From: Sansalvadorimonas sp965221135
GTDB lineage: Bacteria; Pseudomonadota; Gammaproteobacteria; Pseudomonadales; Endozoicomonadaceae
Assembly: GCA_965221135.1 (NCBI GenBank)
Contig: CBDCRZ010000127.1
Coordinates: 186,001-250,000 of the forward strand
DNA: 64,000 nucleotides
Direction: 5' to 3'
Under the pieces are notes generated by a model. The model saw only the letters and a list, made by a program, of their open reading frames with translations. It did not search any database and was not told where the DNA came from. A program made the position numbers and the translations under genes. Below, piece after piece: positions 1 to 7,943 of this stretch. Positions within the stretch are counted from its first letter, which is position 1; every line of letters begins with the position of its first letter.

Positions 1-298
1 GTGGTTTCAGGTTTCATTATCTGCATTTCAAATTCCAGCATGCCATACTTATGCATGACGGCCAGTGGACATGACAGCATCGTGCAGGGATATTTTGCTG
101 CTGCAGTGACTTGAAGGCCGATCAATTTTTGAAACAGTGCCCGGAAACGACTGAGTAAGTCAAAGGCTCACAAAGAACCAAAAGCGGCAAAAACATAAAT
201 ATCGAAATAACCGTAAAAAATAAAGTTTCTTTATTGCAGTTAACCAGCCACCATAAGCAAGTGATGCTTTGATGGTGGTTCGTCGCTTCCTCCAGTGG
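1..298. other. Left-edge stretch without a recognisable gene
   Basis: No open frame with convincing coding character is seen. An imperfect inverted repeat (a GCCACCAT arm near 247 and an ATGGTGG arm near 271) could form a hairpin just before the first attC-like site. The stretch is probably the remains of a preceding cassette or mobile element, but nothing in it can be named. Confidence 0.4.
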
Positions 299-336
299 GA
301 CGCCTGACGGCGGCGCCCCACATTCAGGCGTTAGGT
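299..336 (+). other. attC-like recombination site (partial), first of the array
   Basis: A stem made of ACGCCTGA (about 300-307) and TTCAGGCGT is followed by GTTAGGT at 330-336, which fits the integron core site GTTRRRY exactly. The left inverse core (an AAC-ending box) is not clear, so only the right half is well supported. The stop codon of the following minus-strand gene lies inside the core site. Confidence 0.5.
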
Positions 337-1059
337 GCTACGACCTTTCCGACAATAACGAGTAAGTATATATCTCTGAGCACCAATCAAAAGAACAACT
401 GTAATACGAGCAGAAATTATAAATGCAAAACCATTTCTTCTACGTTCTGAAGGTAAAGTTAAACATTCCGAACATGCCAATCTATACAAAGATCGATGTG
501 GACGTATATAGTTAGCAAATCCAAAAACCATGCACTGTGGAACGACAAGGGATAAATCGTTAACTAATCCCCCCCCCCCTTCAAGCGCGTGATAATATAG
601 AGCAAGGGGCATAAAAATATTACTAAAGCCATCAATCCCTACAATCTCATCAATAGATTGCGGTGTTAGATCTTGAAGGCCTAAATATGAATCAACATGT
701 TGAGCTAGTGTGTTAAACAATGGGTTTAATAATGGGCCTAGCACAAAATAACAAATAGCTTCATTAGTTACAGCCTGAGAAACATCCTCTAAAAGGTTTG
801 ATCTGTCTGGATCAATATCAATATAATTTCCAGACATACATTCATAAGGTATTGTAAGAGCACATAAGGTAGTAAATTGATATGCGCCGTATAATATACC
901 GTGGCATATATTTTGGGTAATACTACTAACTCTAAAGAAAACGACTGTGATTAGACTAGGGTTTGCTTGGGCATCATCTTCATCATCATCATCTGCTATA
1001 AGCGAGCCAGACAATATAAAAAATATCGTAAAAATAGTAACTAATTTGTTTCTATTCAT
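331..1059 (-). CDS. Secreted or membrane hypothetical protein of an integron cassette, with an 11-C homopolymer
   Basis: A 242-residue protein of no recognised family. It begins with a signal-peptide-like segment (Lys/Arg, then about 18 hydrophobic residues ending near Ala22), followed by an acidic Asp/Glu stretch, and has a hydrophobic helix near the C-terminus. The + strand carries 11 consecutive C residues at 569-579, read as Gly codons in the middle of the gene, so slippage there would shift the frame. The gene runs opposite to the attC orientation and its stop codon overlaps the attC core at 330-336. It is AT-rich like other cassette genes. No function can be proposed beyond export. Confidence 0.6.
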   Translation of the reverse strand: MNRNKLVTIFTIFFILSGSLIADDDDEDDAQANPSLITVVFFRVSSITQNICHGILYGAYQFTTLCALTIPYECMSGNYIDIDPDRSNLLEDVSQAVTNEAICYFVLGPLLNPLFNTLAQHVDSYLGLQDLTPQSIDEIVGIDGFSNIFMPLALYYHALEGGGGLVNDLSLVVPQCMVFGFANYIRPHRSLYRLACSECLTLPSERRRNGFAFIISARITVVLLIGAQRYILTRYCRKGRST

Positions 1060-1097
1060 TTAGGTCACCCGTGAATATAATGTGGTCTGCAAATATA

Positions 1098-1149
1098 GCA
1101 CCTAACAAAAATTTGCAATGGATTGCCTTCGGCAGCCCCTGAAATTGTC
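1098..1149 (+). other. attC-like site interrupted by a group II intron
   Basis: The left inverse core CCTAAC is followed by a hairpin-forming body (GGATTGCC, loop, GGCAGCCCC) and ends in TTGTC, directly at the 5' end of a group II intron. After the intron the sequence resumes with TTAGATGC at 2774-2781. Removing the intron restores a right core close to GTTAGAT, so the intron sits inside the core site. Confidence 0.6.
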
Positions 1150-2774
1150 GTGTGTACCGGGCATTGCACTTAACTCGAGAGGTGAAAGTCCTCTTACCAG
1201 GTATTCGCAGAGCCGAAGGTTAGCGAAAGGGCACCAAAAGTAGGCGCCTTAAGCGAGGGCGTTGTCGCGAGGCAGGGTCTGAAGGAAGTCCAACGCAAAA
1301 TCGCGGGACGACGAACAGACAAAATGGCAGGAGCCATTTTGAACAGCTTTAGCTGGCCCGAAGGGTGAGCCACAAGGATGTGGTGAATAAACCCAATATG
1401 AGGTGTGACGCCTCTCCTAAATTAAAAGCGGGCCAGTGGGCACGTGACCATTAAGCCCTCCATCTGCAATCCGGATACCTTTTATAAATTGGGCGTTTAC
1501 GCGAGGAAAGTTAAGTGTCTTACCCCGGGAGGTCTGCACTGTGTTGAGGGAACAACTGACAGCAGAGCAATCTGTTGTGATCGCAATGCAGAAGTCTGCA
1601 GACGGCATAGTAGGCGGCCTCTTGCCACTGAAGGCCAGAACAAATCTCGGAGAGTCATCATCGGGGAAGTGAGTTCGGATGGCATCTGTTAAACAACTCT
1701 CGTTGTCTCTGGAAAATCCAGAGGGTGAACCGAAGTCGGGAGACTCGATTGAACCACTCGCAATTCAAAAGAAGCACCTTGTGTTCATCTTTGATAGCGC
1801 GTGTTCTGGACAGGAATAATCTGGTTCGTGCGCTGAAACAGGTTCAACGCAATAAAGGCGCTCCGGGCGTTGACGGCATGACTGTTGACGACCTTCCAGC
1901 TTTTCTCAAACGACACTGGCCGATGATACGGCAGCAACTTATAGACGGAGTCTACTCCCCCAAGCCCGTTTTGCGCGTGGAAATCCCTAAACCGGATGGA
2001 CGCAAACGCAAACTTGGAATACCTACCGTTCTTGATCGTCTGATTCAACAGGCTATAGTCCAGATTATGCAGGAAGAGTGGGACGGACAATTTCATAACA
2101 ACAGTTATGGTTTTCGGCCTCACCGCAATGCACAACAGGCTATTCGCTATGTTCAGATATCTATACGAGAAGGGTTAGACTGGGTGGTTGATTGTGATCT
2201 CGAAGCGTTCTTTGACAACGTCAACCATGACCTGTTGATTACGCAGCTCAGATCACACCATAAGGACGTTACGCTGCTGCGGTTAATCAACCGCTATTTG
2301 AAAGCCGGTGTTTGTATAAATGGAATGAAACAAGCCCGCTGCCAGTGTTGAAGGTGTACCACATGGCGGCCCTTTGTCGCCTGTCCTCTCAAACATAGTG
2401 CTGAACAATTTGGACTGGGAGCTGGAAAAGCGGAACCTCAGGTTTGCCCGATATGCTGATGACTTTGTGGTGTTTGTTGGCAGCCAAACAGCGGGTGAAC
2501 GCGTGATGAAAAGCCTGCAACGCTTTGTTGGCCAACTATCGACTGGGCATTGACCGATGGTTGGCATGGATACAGCAAAATCTGCTCATGGACCATGGAG
2601 GCTGAGCGTAAGCCCTGCGCTGCGGTATGCTTTACCGAACAGATGTTTCAAGAACCTTGGGCTGCCGGAATTGGCAGCAAGATAAACAACAGTGATTTGA
2701 AACGCCGTGCTACGTGATCCGAATGGCCGGTGTTGTGGGAGGAGCGGAGTCGTGAGGCTTCGCCCTATCCCGAT
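1150..2774 (+). mobile_element. Group II intron, attC-inserted, with broken reverse transcriptase
   Basis: The 5' end at 1150 starts GTGTG, matching the GUGYG group II consensus, and is followed by about 570 nt of structured RNA domain sequence before the RT gene. The 3' end (about 2700-2774) has the domain V/VI type arrangement ending CCTATCCCGAT. A second copy with the same 5' end lies at 15522, and its 3' part is repeated at 12728-12961. Family knowledge: group IIC-attC introns insert at integron attC sites in this way. The element is about 1.6 kb, short for an intron with an intact RT, because the C-terminal part of the RT is missing. Boundaries are good to a few bases. Confidence 0.8.
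1725..2553 (+). pseudogene. ltrA: Group II intron reverse transcriptase/maturase, frameshifted and 3'-truncated
   Basis: The first frame (1725-2351) gives the RT N-terminal blocks, including RNKGAPGVDGMTVD, IPKPDGRKRKLGIPT and the palm segment DCDLEAFFDNVNHD. A one-base shift near 2340 ends it early. The frame starting at 2341 continues with GVPHGGPLSPVLSN and the catalytic RYADDFVVF, then stops near 2553. The thumb/maturase domain and any endonuclease domain are absent: the sequence passes straight into the intron 3' domain. The protein would normally splice the intron and reverse-transcribe it into a new site. This copy cannot make an active enzyme without frameshifting and lacks the maturase part in any case. 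Confidence 0.85.
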
Positions 2775-2781
2775 TAGATGC

Positions 2782-3753
2782 TCAAGCTAGATTGTGCTCT
2801 CCAAAATTTTCAGAAAGACTTCTTACATACTCCTTATCAGGGTTTGCAAAAATAGTTAACAACCTTCTTTCAGCAGAATGAACTGAGGGGTTGTAGCTTC
2901 TCTGAAGTTGCCTAGGCGAATAGGGTTGAAGATCTATCCCTGTAAGTTGTGAGTGAACTCGATGTATATAGGGGGAGGCATAATCCAAAAACTGTGCAAA
3001 ATAACTCTCTTGAGAATGTACAGGATTATAGTATTTTAAATGCATATCATTTACTTTATGCTGAGATTCAACACAATCAAATATAAAGCCACCGTTGTAT
3101 GAATATTCAAATACCTTAACTGTAGTTTCATCATAAACAGGTTTCCCGTTGCGCTCTAATTGTAACCGTTCTGATCGCGGCATTTCAGTAAGCCATCTAG
3201 CAAAACTCAGTTCACCACCAGAAAAGCCAACATCACCTTGCTTGTAAGGTGATATAAGAGTGGTCATTGTCAAAGTATTAGGGTCTTCATGCCAAGGCAT
3301 ATTTGAAATATTTGGTCTTGACGGTGTCAACTGATACCTAAGCAATCCAACCCAAATATCCATTCTTGTATTTTTCCATTGAAGGGCTGATGACATTGTT
3401 TCAATGGCTTCTTTTGATAGCTTTTTTAAGTTTTCAGTTGCGTAGCAAAGATCCATATCTAATTTTGAGCAATCTGTGAGTTTGCATTCATTGTCAAAAT
3501 AAACGGGGCTATATGGTGGTTGCTTTAAATCATTTCTTAATAATACTCTGCGAATTTCATTACCGTCTACGATATTTGGAACGGTTTGAGCTTCATTGAT
3601 GTCTTGGTTAGCTAATAAAAGTGTTTCATTAGAACATACCTTTTCAACTCTTAATAGAGTCCTACCAAAACGTCCTTTTGAATTGATTCCTTTATCTATT
3701 GAATCATTGGAATGCGGTGTGACTTTTGTTTTAGTCGATGTTGGTACAACCAT
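2782..3753 (-). CDS. 2-oxoglutarate/Fe(II) oxygenase-like protein in an integron cassette
   Basis: A 323-residue cytosolic protein. Residues about 153-182 read like the metal-binding half of a 2OG-Fe(II) oxygenase: His155-x-Asp157, then a beta-strand-like TLTMTTLIS and Gly-Gly-Glu-Leu at 179-182. A second His (His232 in SQHKV) and an Arg near 296-297 (ERRLLTIF) fit the distal His and the 2-oxoglutarate-binding Arg. This order (HxD, GGEL, H, R) is that of prolyl-4-hydroxylase-type enzymes. The assignment is by motif only and the substrate is unknown. The gene is inverted relative to the flanking attC sites and starts close to the next attC, leaving little room for a promoter other than its own short upstream region. 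Confidence 0.55.
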   Translation of the reverse strand: MVVPTSTKTKVTPHSNDSIDKGINSKGRFGRTLLRVEKVCSNETLLLANQDINEAQTVPNIVDGNEIRRVLLRNDLKQPPYSPVYFDNECKLTDCSKLDMDLCYATENLKKLSKEAIETMSSALQWKNTRMDIWVGLLRYQLTPSRPNISNMPWHEDPNTLTMTTLISPYKQGDVGFSGGELSFARWLTEMPRSERLQLERNGKPVYDETTVKVFEYSYNGGFIFDCVESQHKVNDMHLKYYNPVHSQESYFAQFLDYASPYIHRVHSQLTGIDLQPYSPRQLQRSYNPSVHSAERRLLTIFANPDKEYVRSLSENFGEHNLA

Positions 3754-3843
3754 AATATAATCCTTCTATATGATTTCATTATTAGAGTCTTCGGAATAAT
3801 CGTAGTTTCAATATCCTTTATCATGGATGACAATTAAGTTAGA

Positions 3844-3900
3844 GCATCTAACAAACGCATCCAGGTGACGCCTATGGCACACCTGATGCGGGCGTTATGT
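3844..3900 (+). other. attC recombination site
   Basis: The left core TCTAAC is followed by AAACGCATCCAGGTG, a short loop, and CACCTGATGCGGGC, ending in the right core GTTATGT at 3894-3900. The two long arms (GCATCCAGGTG and CACCTGATGC) pair, as in a folded bottom-strand attC. This is the clearest complete site in the window and defines the + orientation of the array. Confidence 0.8.
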
Positions 3901-3948
3901 GTTTATTCAAATTCCATACCTCCATAAGTTAATGGTCAGTTTTCAGAA

Positions 3949-4728
3949 ATGTATAAATTAGAAACCTTCAAAAAAACTGAAGAGTCTTTGGTTTTAGATG
4001 AAAATCAAAGGACGATAACAAATCGTAATTTTGCTAATTTAGATTGGTCTCATGAATACGAAGAAGATTTATACTTCATTAATTGTACAATATCATCATC
4101 TGATTTCTCAGGGTCGAACTTAGATGGATTGCACCTTGAAAACTGTCAAATCATCAATTGTGACTTCTCTGAATCTAGTTTAAAAAATACTGTATTTAAA
4201 AAGTGCTCTTTCTACAACAAGATCAATCAAAAAGGATGTGATTTTCAAAAAGCTGATTTACGGCATTCTGAGTTTTATGATTGTGATATTTCCACCTCCA
4301 ACTTCTATAGATCGGAGCTCTTTGACATAAAAATAAATCAGTGTCAGGCTCAAGGTTGTAACTTCGAACTTGCTGAGTTTGTAACAATAGTCAGTAAAAA
4401 TATGCTGTTTAGCTCTGCTCAGCTGACAAAATCAAACTTCAAACATTCAGACTTCGAAGGTGTTTATTTAGAAAAGTGTGACTTATCAGAAAGTAACTTT
4501 TCAGCTGTAGTTTTTACAAGAGCAAATTTAGAGGGCGCTAACCTCACAAACACAGCTTTTGCTCCAAGTCAGTATGACGGTCTTTCAATCTACAAGGCTG
4601 ATCTACGCAATGCTGAAATAGCAGCTATAGACATCAGGGCATTAGATTTTTCTGGAGTTGAGATATACGAATGGCAAATGGCTTCTTTATTAGAAAATCT
4701 TGGCTTTATAATTCATCCAGACCAATAA
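3949..4728 (+). CDS. Qnr-like pentapeptide repeat protein carried as an integron cassette
   Basis: A 259-residue protein built of A(D/N)LXX-type pentapeptide repeats, predicted to fold as a right-handed quadrilateral beta-helix. From about residue 70 it follows the layout of Qnr proteins: CSFYNKINQKGCDFQKADL, then CQAQGCNF, LEKCDLSESNF, and the terminal DIRALDFSGVEIYEWQMASLLENLG, which parallels the Qnr C-terminal dimerisation segment. Qnr proteins bind DNA gyrase and topoisomerase IV and lessen quinolone action; QnrVC members are known from integron cassettes. This protein has about 40 extra N-terminal residues, so it is a divergent relative. The gene starts 48 bp after an attC core and ends 15 bp before the next attC half, as expected of a cassette. 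Quinolone protection is inference. Confidence 0.75.
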   Translation: MYKLETFKKTEESLVLDENQRTITNRNFANLDWSHEYEEDLYFINCTISSSDFSGSNLDGLHLENCQIINCDFSESSLKNTVFKKCSFYNKINQKGCDFQKADLRHSEFYDCDISTSNFYRSELFDIKINQCQAQGCNFELAEFVTIVSKNMLFSSAQLTKSNFKHSDFEGVYLEKCDLSESNFSAVVFTRANLEGANLTNTAFAPSQYDGLSIYKADLRNAEIAAIDIRALDFSGVEIYEWQMASLLENLGFIIHPDQ

Positions 4729-4742
4729 AACCCGAGAGAGCA

Positions 4743-4755
4743 CACATAACAAGTG
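4743..4755 (+). other. Left half of a split attC site
   Basis: CACATAACAAGTG follows the Qnr-like gene. The site breaks off here and resumes at 7275 with the same CAAGTG, so about 2.5 kb of mobile DNA separates the halves. Its CACATAAC box is complementary to the GTTATGTG core at 3894. Confidence 0.6.
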
Positions 4756-4775
4756 ACTATGGTGTCAATAGCTGA

Positions 4776-4952
4776 TTATCCAGCTATTTTGGGGTCCCAG
4801 TGAACCCCATCTCTGACCATAGAATTCACTATTACAATCATCTTTCTAACGCAGGCAATGATGGCTGTTTTCTTCGCTTTTCCAGCCGCCAGCAGGCGTT
4901 CATAGGTAGGCCTTAATTACTTGATTACACTGTATTGCCGACATAATAGCCA
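4776..4952 (-). pseudogene. IS110-family transposase, C-terminal fragment
   Basis: The minus strand encodes about 58 residues containing AYERLLAAGKAKKTAII and ending in a tail (SMVRDGVHWDPKIAG) typical of IS110/IS1111 transposase C-termini. The rest of the gene is missing because an IS4-type element begins at 4953. IS1111-type elements are known to include attC-targeting lineages, which fits the position inside an attC. Confidence 0.65.
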
Positions 4953-6411
4953 TTCATACGGAGAACATTAAGCGCATCTCATGGCCGTCAATCCCAGAGC
5001 TGAGCGCCCGGTATGCCTGTCTCTGGCTGGATGCTCCCGCTTTCCGTTTTTCTTCCAAAACTCAAACAATTTCCTCAACACATTAGAAATACGGCGCTTG
5101 TTATTCATCAATAAAGCGAGCATAAAATCCCCAAACAGATGTGTACCAGACATGGCCGTTTTTCGTGTGGAGACCTCTTCATCCATCCCTTGTTCTAAAG
5201 CGTGAGCCAAAGACCGTTTTAGAATGACAACAGTAAATGAGGCAAGAACCAGGCTGGCAACCAGTGTCTCACAGCCGGTGTTGAAACGGTGCCAGCAGGC
5301 ATAGGATTTAGTCTCTTTGAAAGCCATGCTCTATTTGCCAACGCATTCGGTAGGCTAGAAACACATCCTGAAAAGAAAAGCTTTCCCGGCAGAGATTGCT
5401 GACAACAAATATCCACTTCTTGTTCTGTCCATTCCAGCGAACGACCAACCGAAAAGTCTGCCCCCGCATCTGCGGCCATTCCACATCCAAATCCATGCAA
5501 CCGTCTTTGGGAAAATGGGCCAAAACATCTTTCAATTTTTGTTGCTCATATCGGTGACAGTTCTTTCCATCGGAACGAATAGCCCTACGCACGACCGGGT
5601 TGATACTTTGTGGAGCCCGACAAAGAAAACAACCCTCCCTATCATGAACGGCCATAAAATATTCCAGGTCGAAATACCCTGCATCAATCATCATCAGAGT
5701 ATCACCAAGGTCGTTTGCCAAAGCTGGCAGACAGGCTCTTTCTGAGCGAGTGTTTTCCGTGAACTCGACACAAACAAGATTATCGGTCAGCAAATCCATG
5801 GTCGTGTGCAGCTCAACGGCTGCCGGGGAGACCGTTTTGAAAGGTCCCGGCAACGCATCTTTGAGGAGTGCTACAACAGCCTGTGACGAACCATCATGCA
5901 GCCATATGTGCCGGAATTTTGAAAAAGGGCTGACCACATGAAAAGAGAGAGTCCGTTTGACCATTTTGTCCAGGGAGTGTCCAGGGAGCGTAGGAAAAGC
6001 CAGCAATAACCTCCCCGCCATCAATCTCAGAAACTCGGGTTTATATACCTGCTCCCGCCAAGCCTGACAGGAGACATTCAAGCCGGTCATTTCATTGAAC
6101 TTGCGGTGAATATCGGCCAGTGTCTCGGAATTGCTGTCTTTACCAGGAGATGTCAGAACGGAGATGACAAGAGGAAGAGGCAATATCTTCCTGTGGCGCA
6201 TCAGGAAACCGCTGAACTCAGCCAGTCTGGTCAGCTTATGCTCAGACAAAGTGATCTGCAGGTTGTGTTGAATAGAGCTAGTCACGGAGTGGTTCATCTC
6301 GGGCGACCTGAAACCTGTGTTTTTGACACTTACAGGTTTGGTCAAACGGGATGAACCTCAAGTTTTGGTGCGATCCTTCTACATCCTGAGGATCTTAGTG
6401 TCCTCCGTATG
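4953..6411 (-). mobile_element. IS4-family insertion sequence, copy A
   Basis: Both ends carry TCATACGGAG (inward at 4953 and, inverted, at 6402-6411). The unit of about 1.46 kb is repeated, with deletions, at 18517-19757. The transposase lies on the minus strand. The element interrupts IS110 debris inside a split attC. Confidence 0.75.
4968..6345 (-). pseudogene. IS4-family transposase, frameshifted
   Basis: About 455 codons in two frames. The first part (6345 down to 5308) has the DDE elements around HDGSSQ and DAGYFDLEYF, with the YRMRWQIE segment at its end. A shift near 5320 separates it from the continuation (5327 down to 4968) that begins AFKETKSYACW. Together they form the Y-(2)-R-(3)-E-(6)-K signature of IS4 transposases, split by the frameshift. 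The enzyme would cut and paste the element. This copy is not functional as read. Confidence 0.85.
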
Positions 6412-6467
6412 AGTTGCTGCTAAAGCTTGGGTCTCACATTACCCTGTTTCGTTAGTTATTATCCATA

Positions 6468-7274
6468 ATCGGGTAAGGGCTGACTTTTCTTCAGCCCTCC
6501 CCACACCACCACGGCTTGCGGGTCCGCACCGGGCGGTTCACGGAAAGTTTTAACCGTCATTGAGTTCAATAGACTGCAACTGTCACCTCTCTCCTCATAC
6601 TTGAGTCCAAGGTTCGGTTACATGCACCCTCAATGCAGCCAGAGCTGGTTTCATGTGCTATCGCCCATATCGAGTAAGAGCCGGTCGGCTCGTTCGCTAT
6701 TGAGGCACATAACTCCTCTCTGCGTTCCATGTTCAGCCCTTCATTGGCGACTCCTGTCGGACAACTACTATGGCGTCTGCTGATAAGGCCATGGATGGCC
6801 TGTATGTGTGAAATGCAGGAGCAATTTCATACCTTCTGCCTGAACACGATCAGGATTACTCCTGACCGCGCTATCGTGTGTTCATCGGATTCGCTTGCCC
6901 TGACTGATGAGATCAGAACACCAGGCCTGTGAAACCAGTGGCCAAACTGGGGAATAAACACGATCGCCTGTCGGGCAGATCTCCCCACTCTTCATGAAAA
7001 AGAGGGGACATGAACCGTCAGTGCACAACTGCCGCATTTACCGTATCTCGCAACCGGAGGGCTTCGTGATCATTGGCCCACTCGCCCCGGAGACTCGGCC
7101 TTATATGCGATTTCTGTTCGTCAGCTCGCACCTTTGCACTCGGGCTTCCTCCGCACAGTACCTCGCGGGGCTGCACTTGCCGTCGACTAGTGGTTATCAT
7201 TGATCTATTACGAACAATGCCGGTTTCCCACAGGGGACTTGCACCCCATAAATTCATGCCCATGCCGGGCGTAC
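6468..7274 (-). mobile_element. ORF-less group II intron of a second family
   Basis: Read on the minus strand, the 5' end (GTACGCCCGGCATGGGC at 7274) resembles group II intron domain I starts and is followed by GGGGTGCAAGTCCCC. The 3' end has GAACCGCCCGGTGCGGACCC and a terminal hairpin ending TACCCGAT, typical of domains V and VI. No reverse transcriptase frame is present in the 807 bp, so it is a deletion derivative. The same 3' end recurs at 18322, where a maturase tail is attached. This family differs from the attC-inserted introns at 1150 and 15522. Confidence 0.7.
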
Positions 7275-7323
7275 CAAGTGGATCCATGTGACGCCTTCGA
7301 CGCACCTGACCCAAGCGTTGAGG
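7275..7323 (+). other. Right half of the split attC site
   Basis: The sequence runs CAAGTGGATCCATGTG, a loop, CACCTGACCCAAGC, then core GTTGAGG at 7317-7323 (fits GTTRRR). Joined to the half at 4743-4755 through the shared CAAGTG, it gives a full-length attC of the same type as 3844-3900. A 12-bp repeat end begins immediately after the core. Confidence 0.6.
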
Positions 7324-7480
7324 CTGTAGAAAAACGTCAGAGGAATTTTTCTTTCGTGCGGAGAGCGCATGAATGTCATTTCGCTCAGGGAAATAGCCTC
7401 AAAATCGACAGAGAGACGCCATTTCTGATTGTTTTTTGATCAAAAATAAAAATAATCAACTCAAAATAGTTTTTCTACAG
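7324..7480. mobile_element. 157-bp MITE-like element with IS1182-type ends
   Basis: Perfect 12-bp terminal inverted repeats, CTGTAGAAAAAC at 7324 and GTTTTTCTACAG at 7469-7480, match the ends of the IS1182-family element at 12967-14775. The interior is AT-rich and non-coding. It lies between two attC core sites (GTTGAGG directly before it, GTTATAT four bases after it), exactly the geometry of the full IS1182 copy. Confidence 0.65.
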
Positions 7481-7493
7481 CTTCGTTATATGG

Positions 7494-7835
7494 CTATCCA
7501 TCATCACCAATAAATCCAGATTTCTTTTTAATTTCTTCTATTAAAGGCTGCCTGTAACGTTGGCGACCTTTGAGTATTCCTTCTAAATTATATGGGATCA
7601 TATCATTAGGCGGATGAGCGATATTTAACAAAAACATAGAGAACTGAAGCTGCCCACTACTTACCATCCGTTGGATAAATTTAGCCAGATTTGGGAAGAG
7701 TACAGAAACATTGTCTATGTCATTCTCAAGGCAGCAACATTTTTCTTGGCAGCAAAGAGAACAGCCATTTTGAGCTAGTAGAAAATCGCTATAGACAAAG
7801 AGCGCTATTAATAGAAATTTACATAAAAAAAACAC
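7494..7835 (-). CDS. Small Cys-rich secreted protein, cassette gene
   Basis: A 113-residue protein with a signal-peptide-like N-terminus (MFFLCKFLLIALFVYS, cleavage likely after LLA-QN), then a cluster of seven cysteines within about 15 residues (NGCSLCCQEKCCCLEN). The remainder is unremarkable. Its stop codon lies two bases after an attC core (GTTATAT at 7485-7491), and it runs opposite to the attC orientation. The cysteine cluster suggests disulfides or metal binding in the periplasm. No family is recognised. Confidence 0.5.
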   Translation of the reverse strand: MFFLCKFLLIALFVYSDFLLAQNGCSLCCQEKCCCLENDIDNVSVLFPNLAKFIQRMVSSGQLQFSMFLLNIAHPPNDMIPYNLEGILKGRQRYRQPLIEEIKKKSGFIGDDG

Positions 7836-7896
7836 TTCAAATATCTCCTGATAGAAAACACATTAAAATTGGATTTTAGATTATCCTTGTCGCCCC

Positions 7897-7939
7897 ACAA
7901 CGAATAAGGATAGATCGTGCAACGAATAAGGATAGATCG
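7897..7939. repeat. Direct duplication of a 19-bp sequence at the IS edge
   Basis: AACGAATAAGGATAGATCG occurs twice in a row (from about 7900 and 7921) just outside the left inverted repeat of the following insertion sequence. A related partial repeat of the IS end lies at about 7980-8001. Confidence 0.6.
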
Positions 7940-7943
7940 AGTC

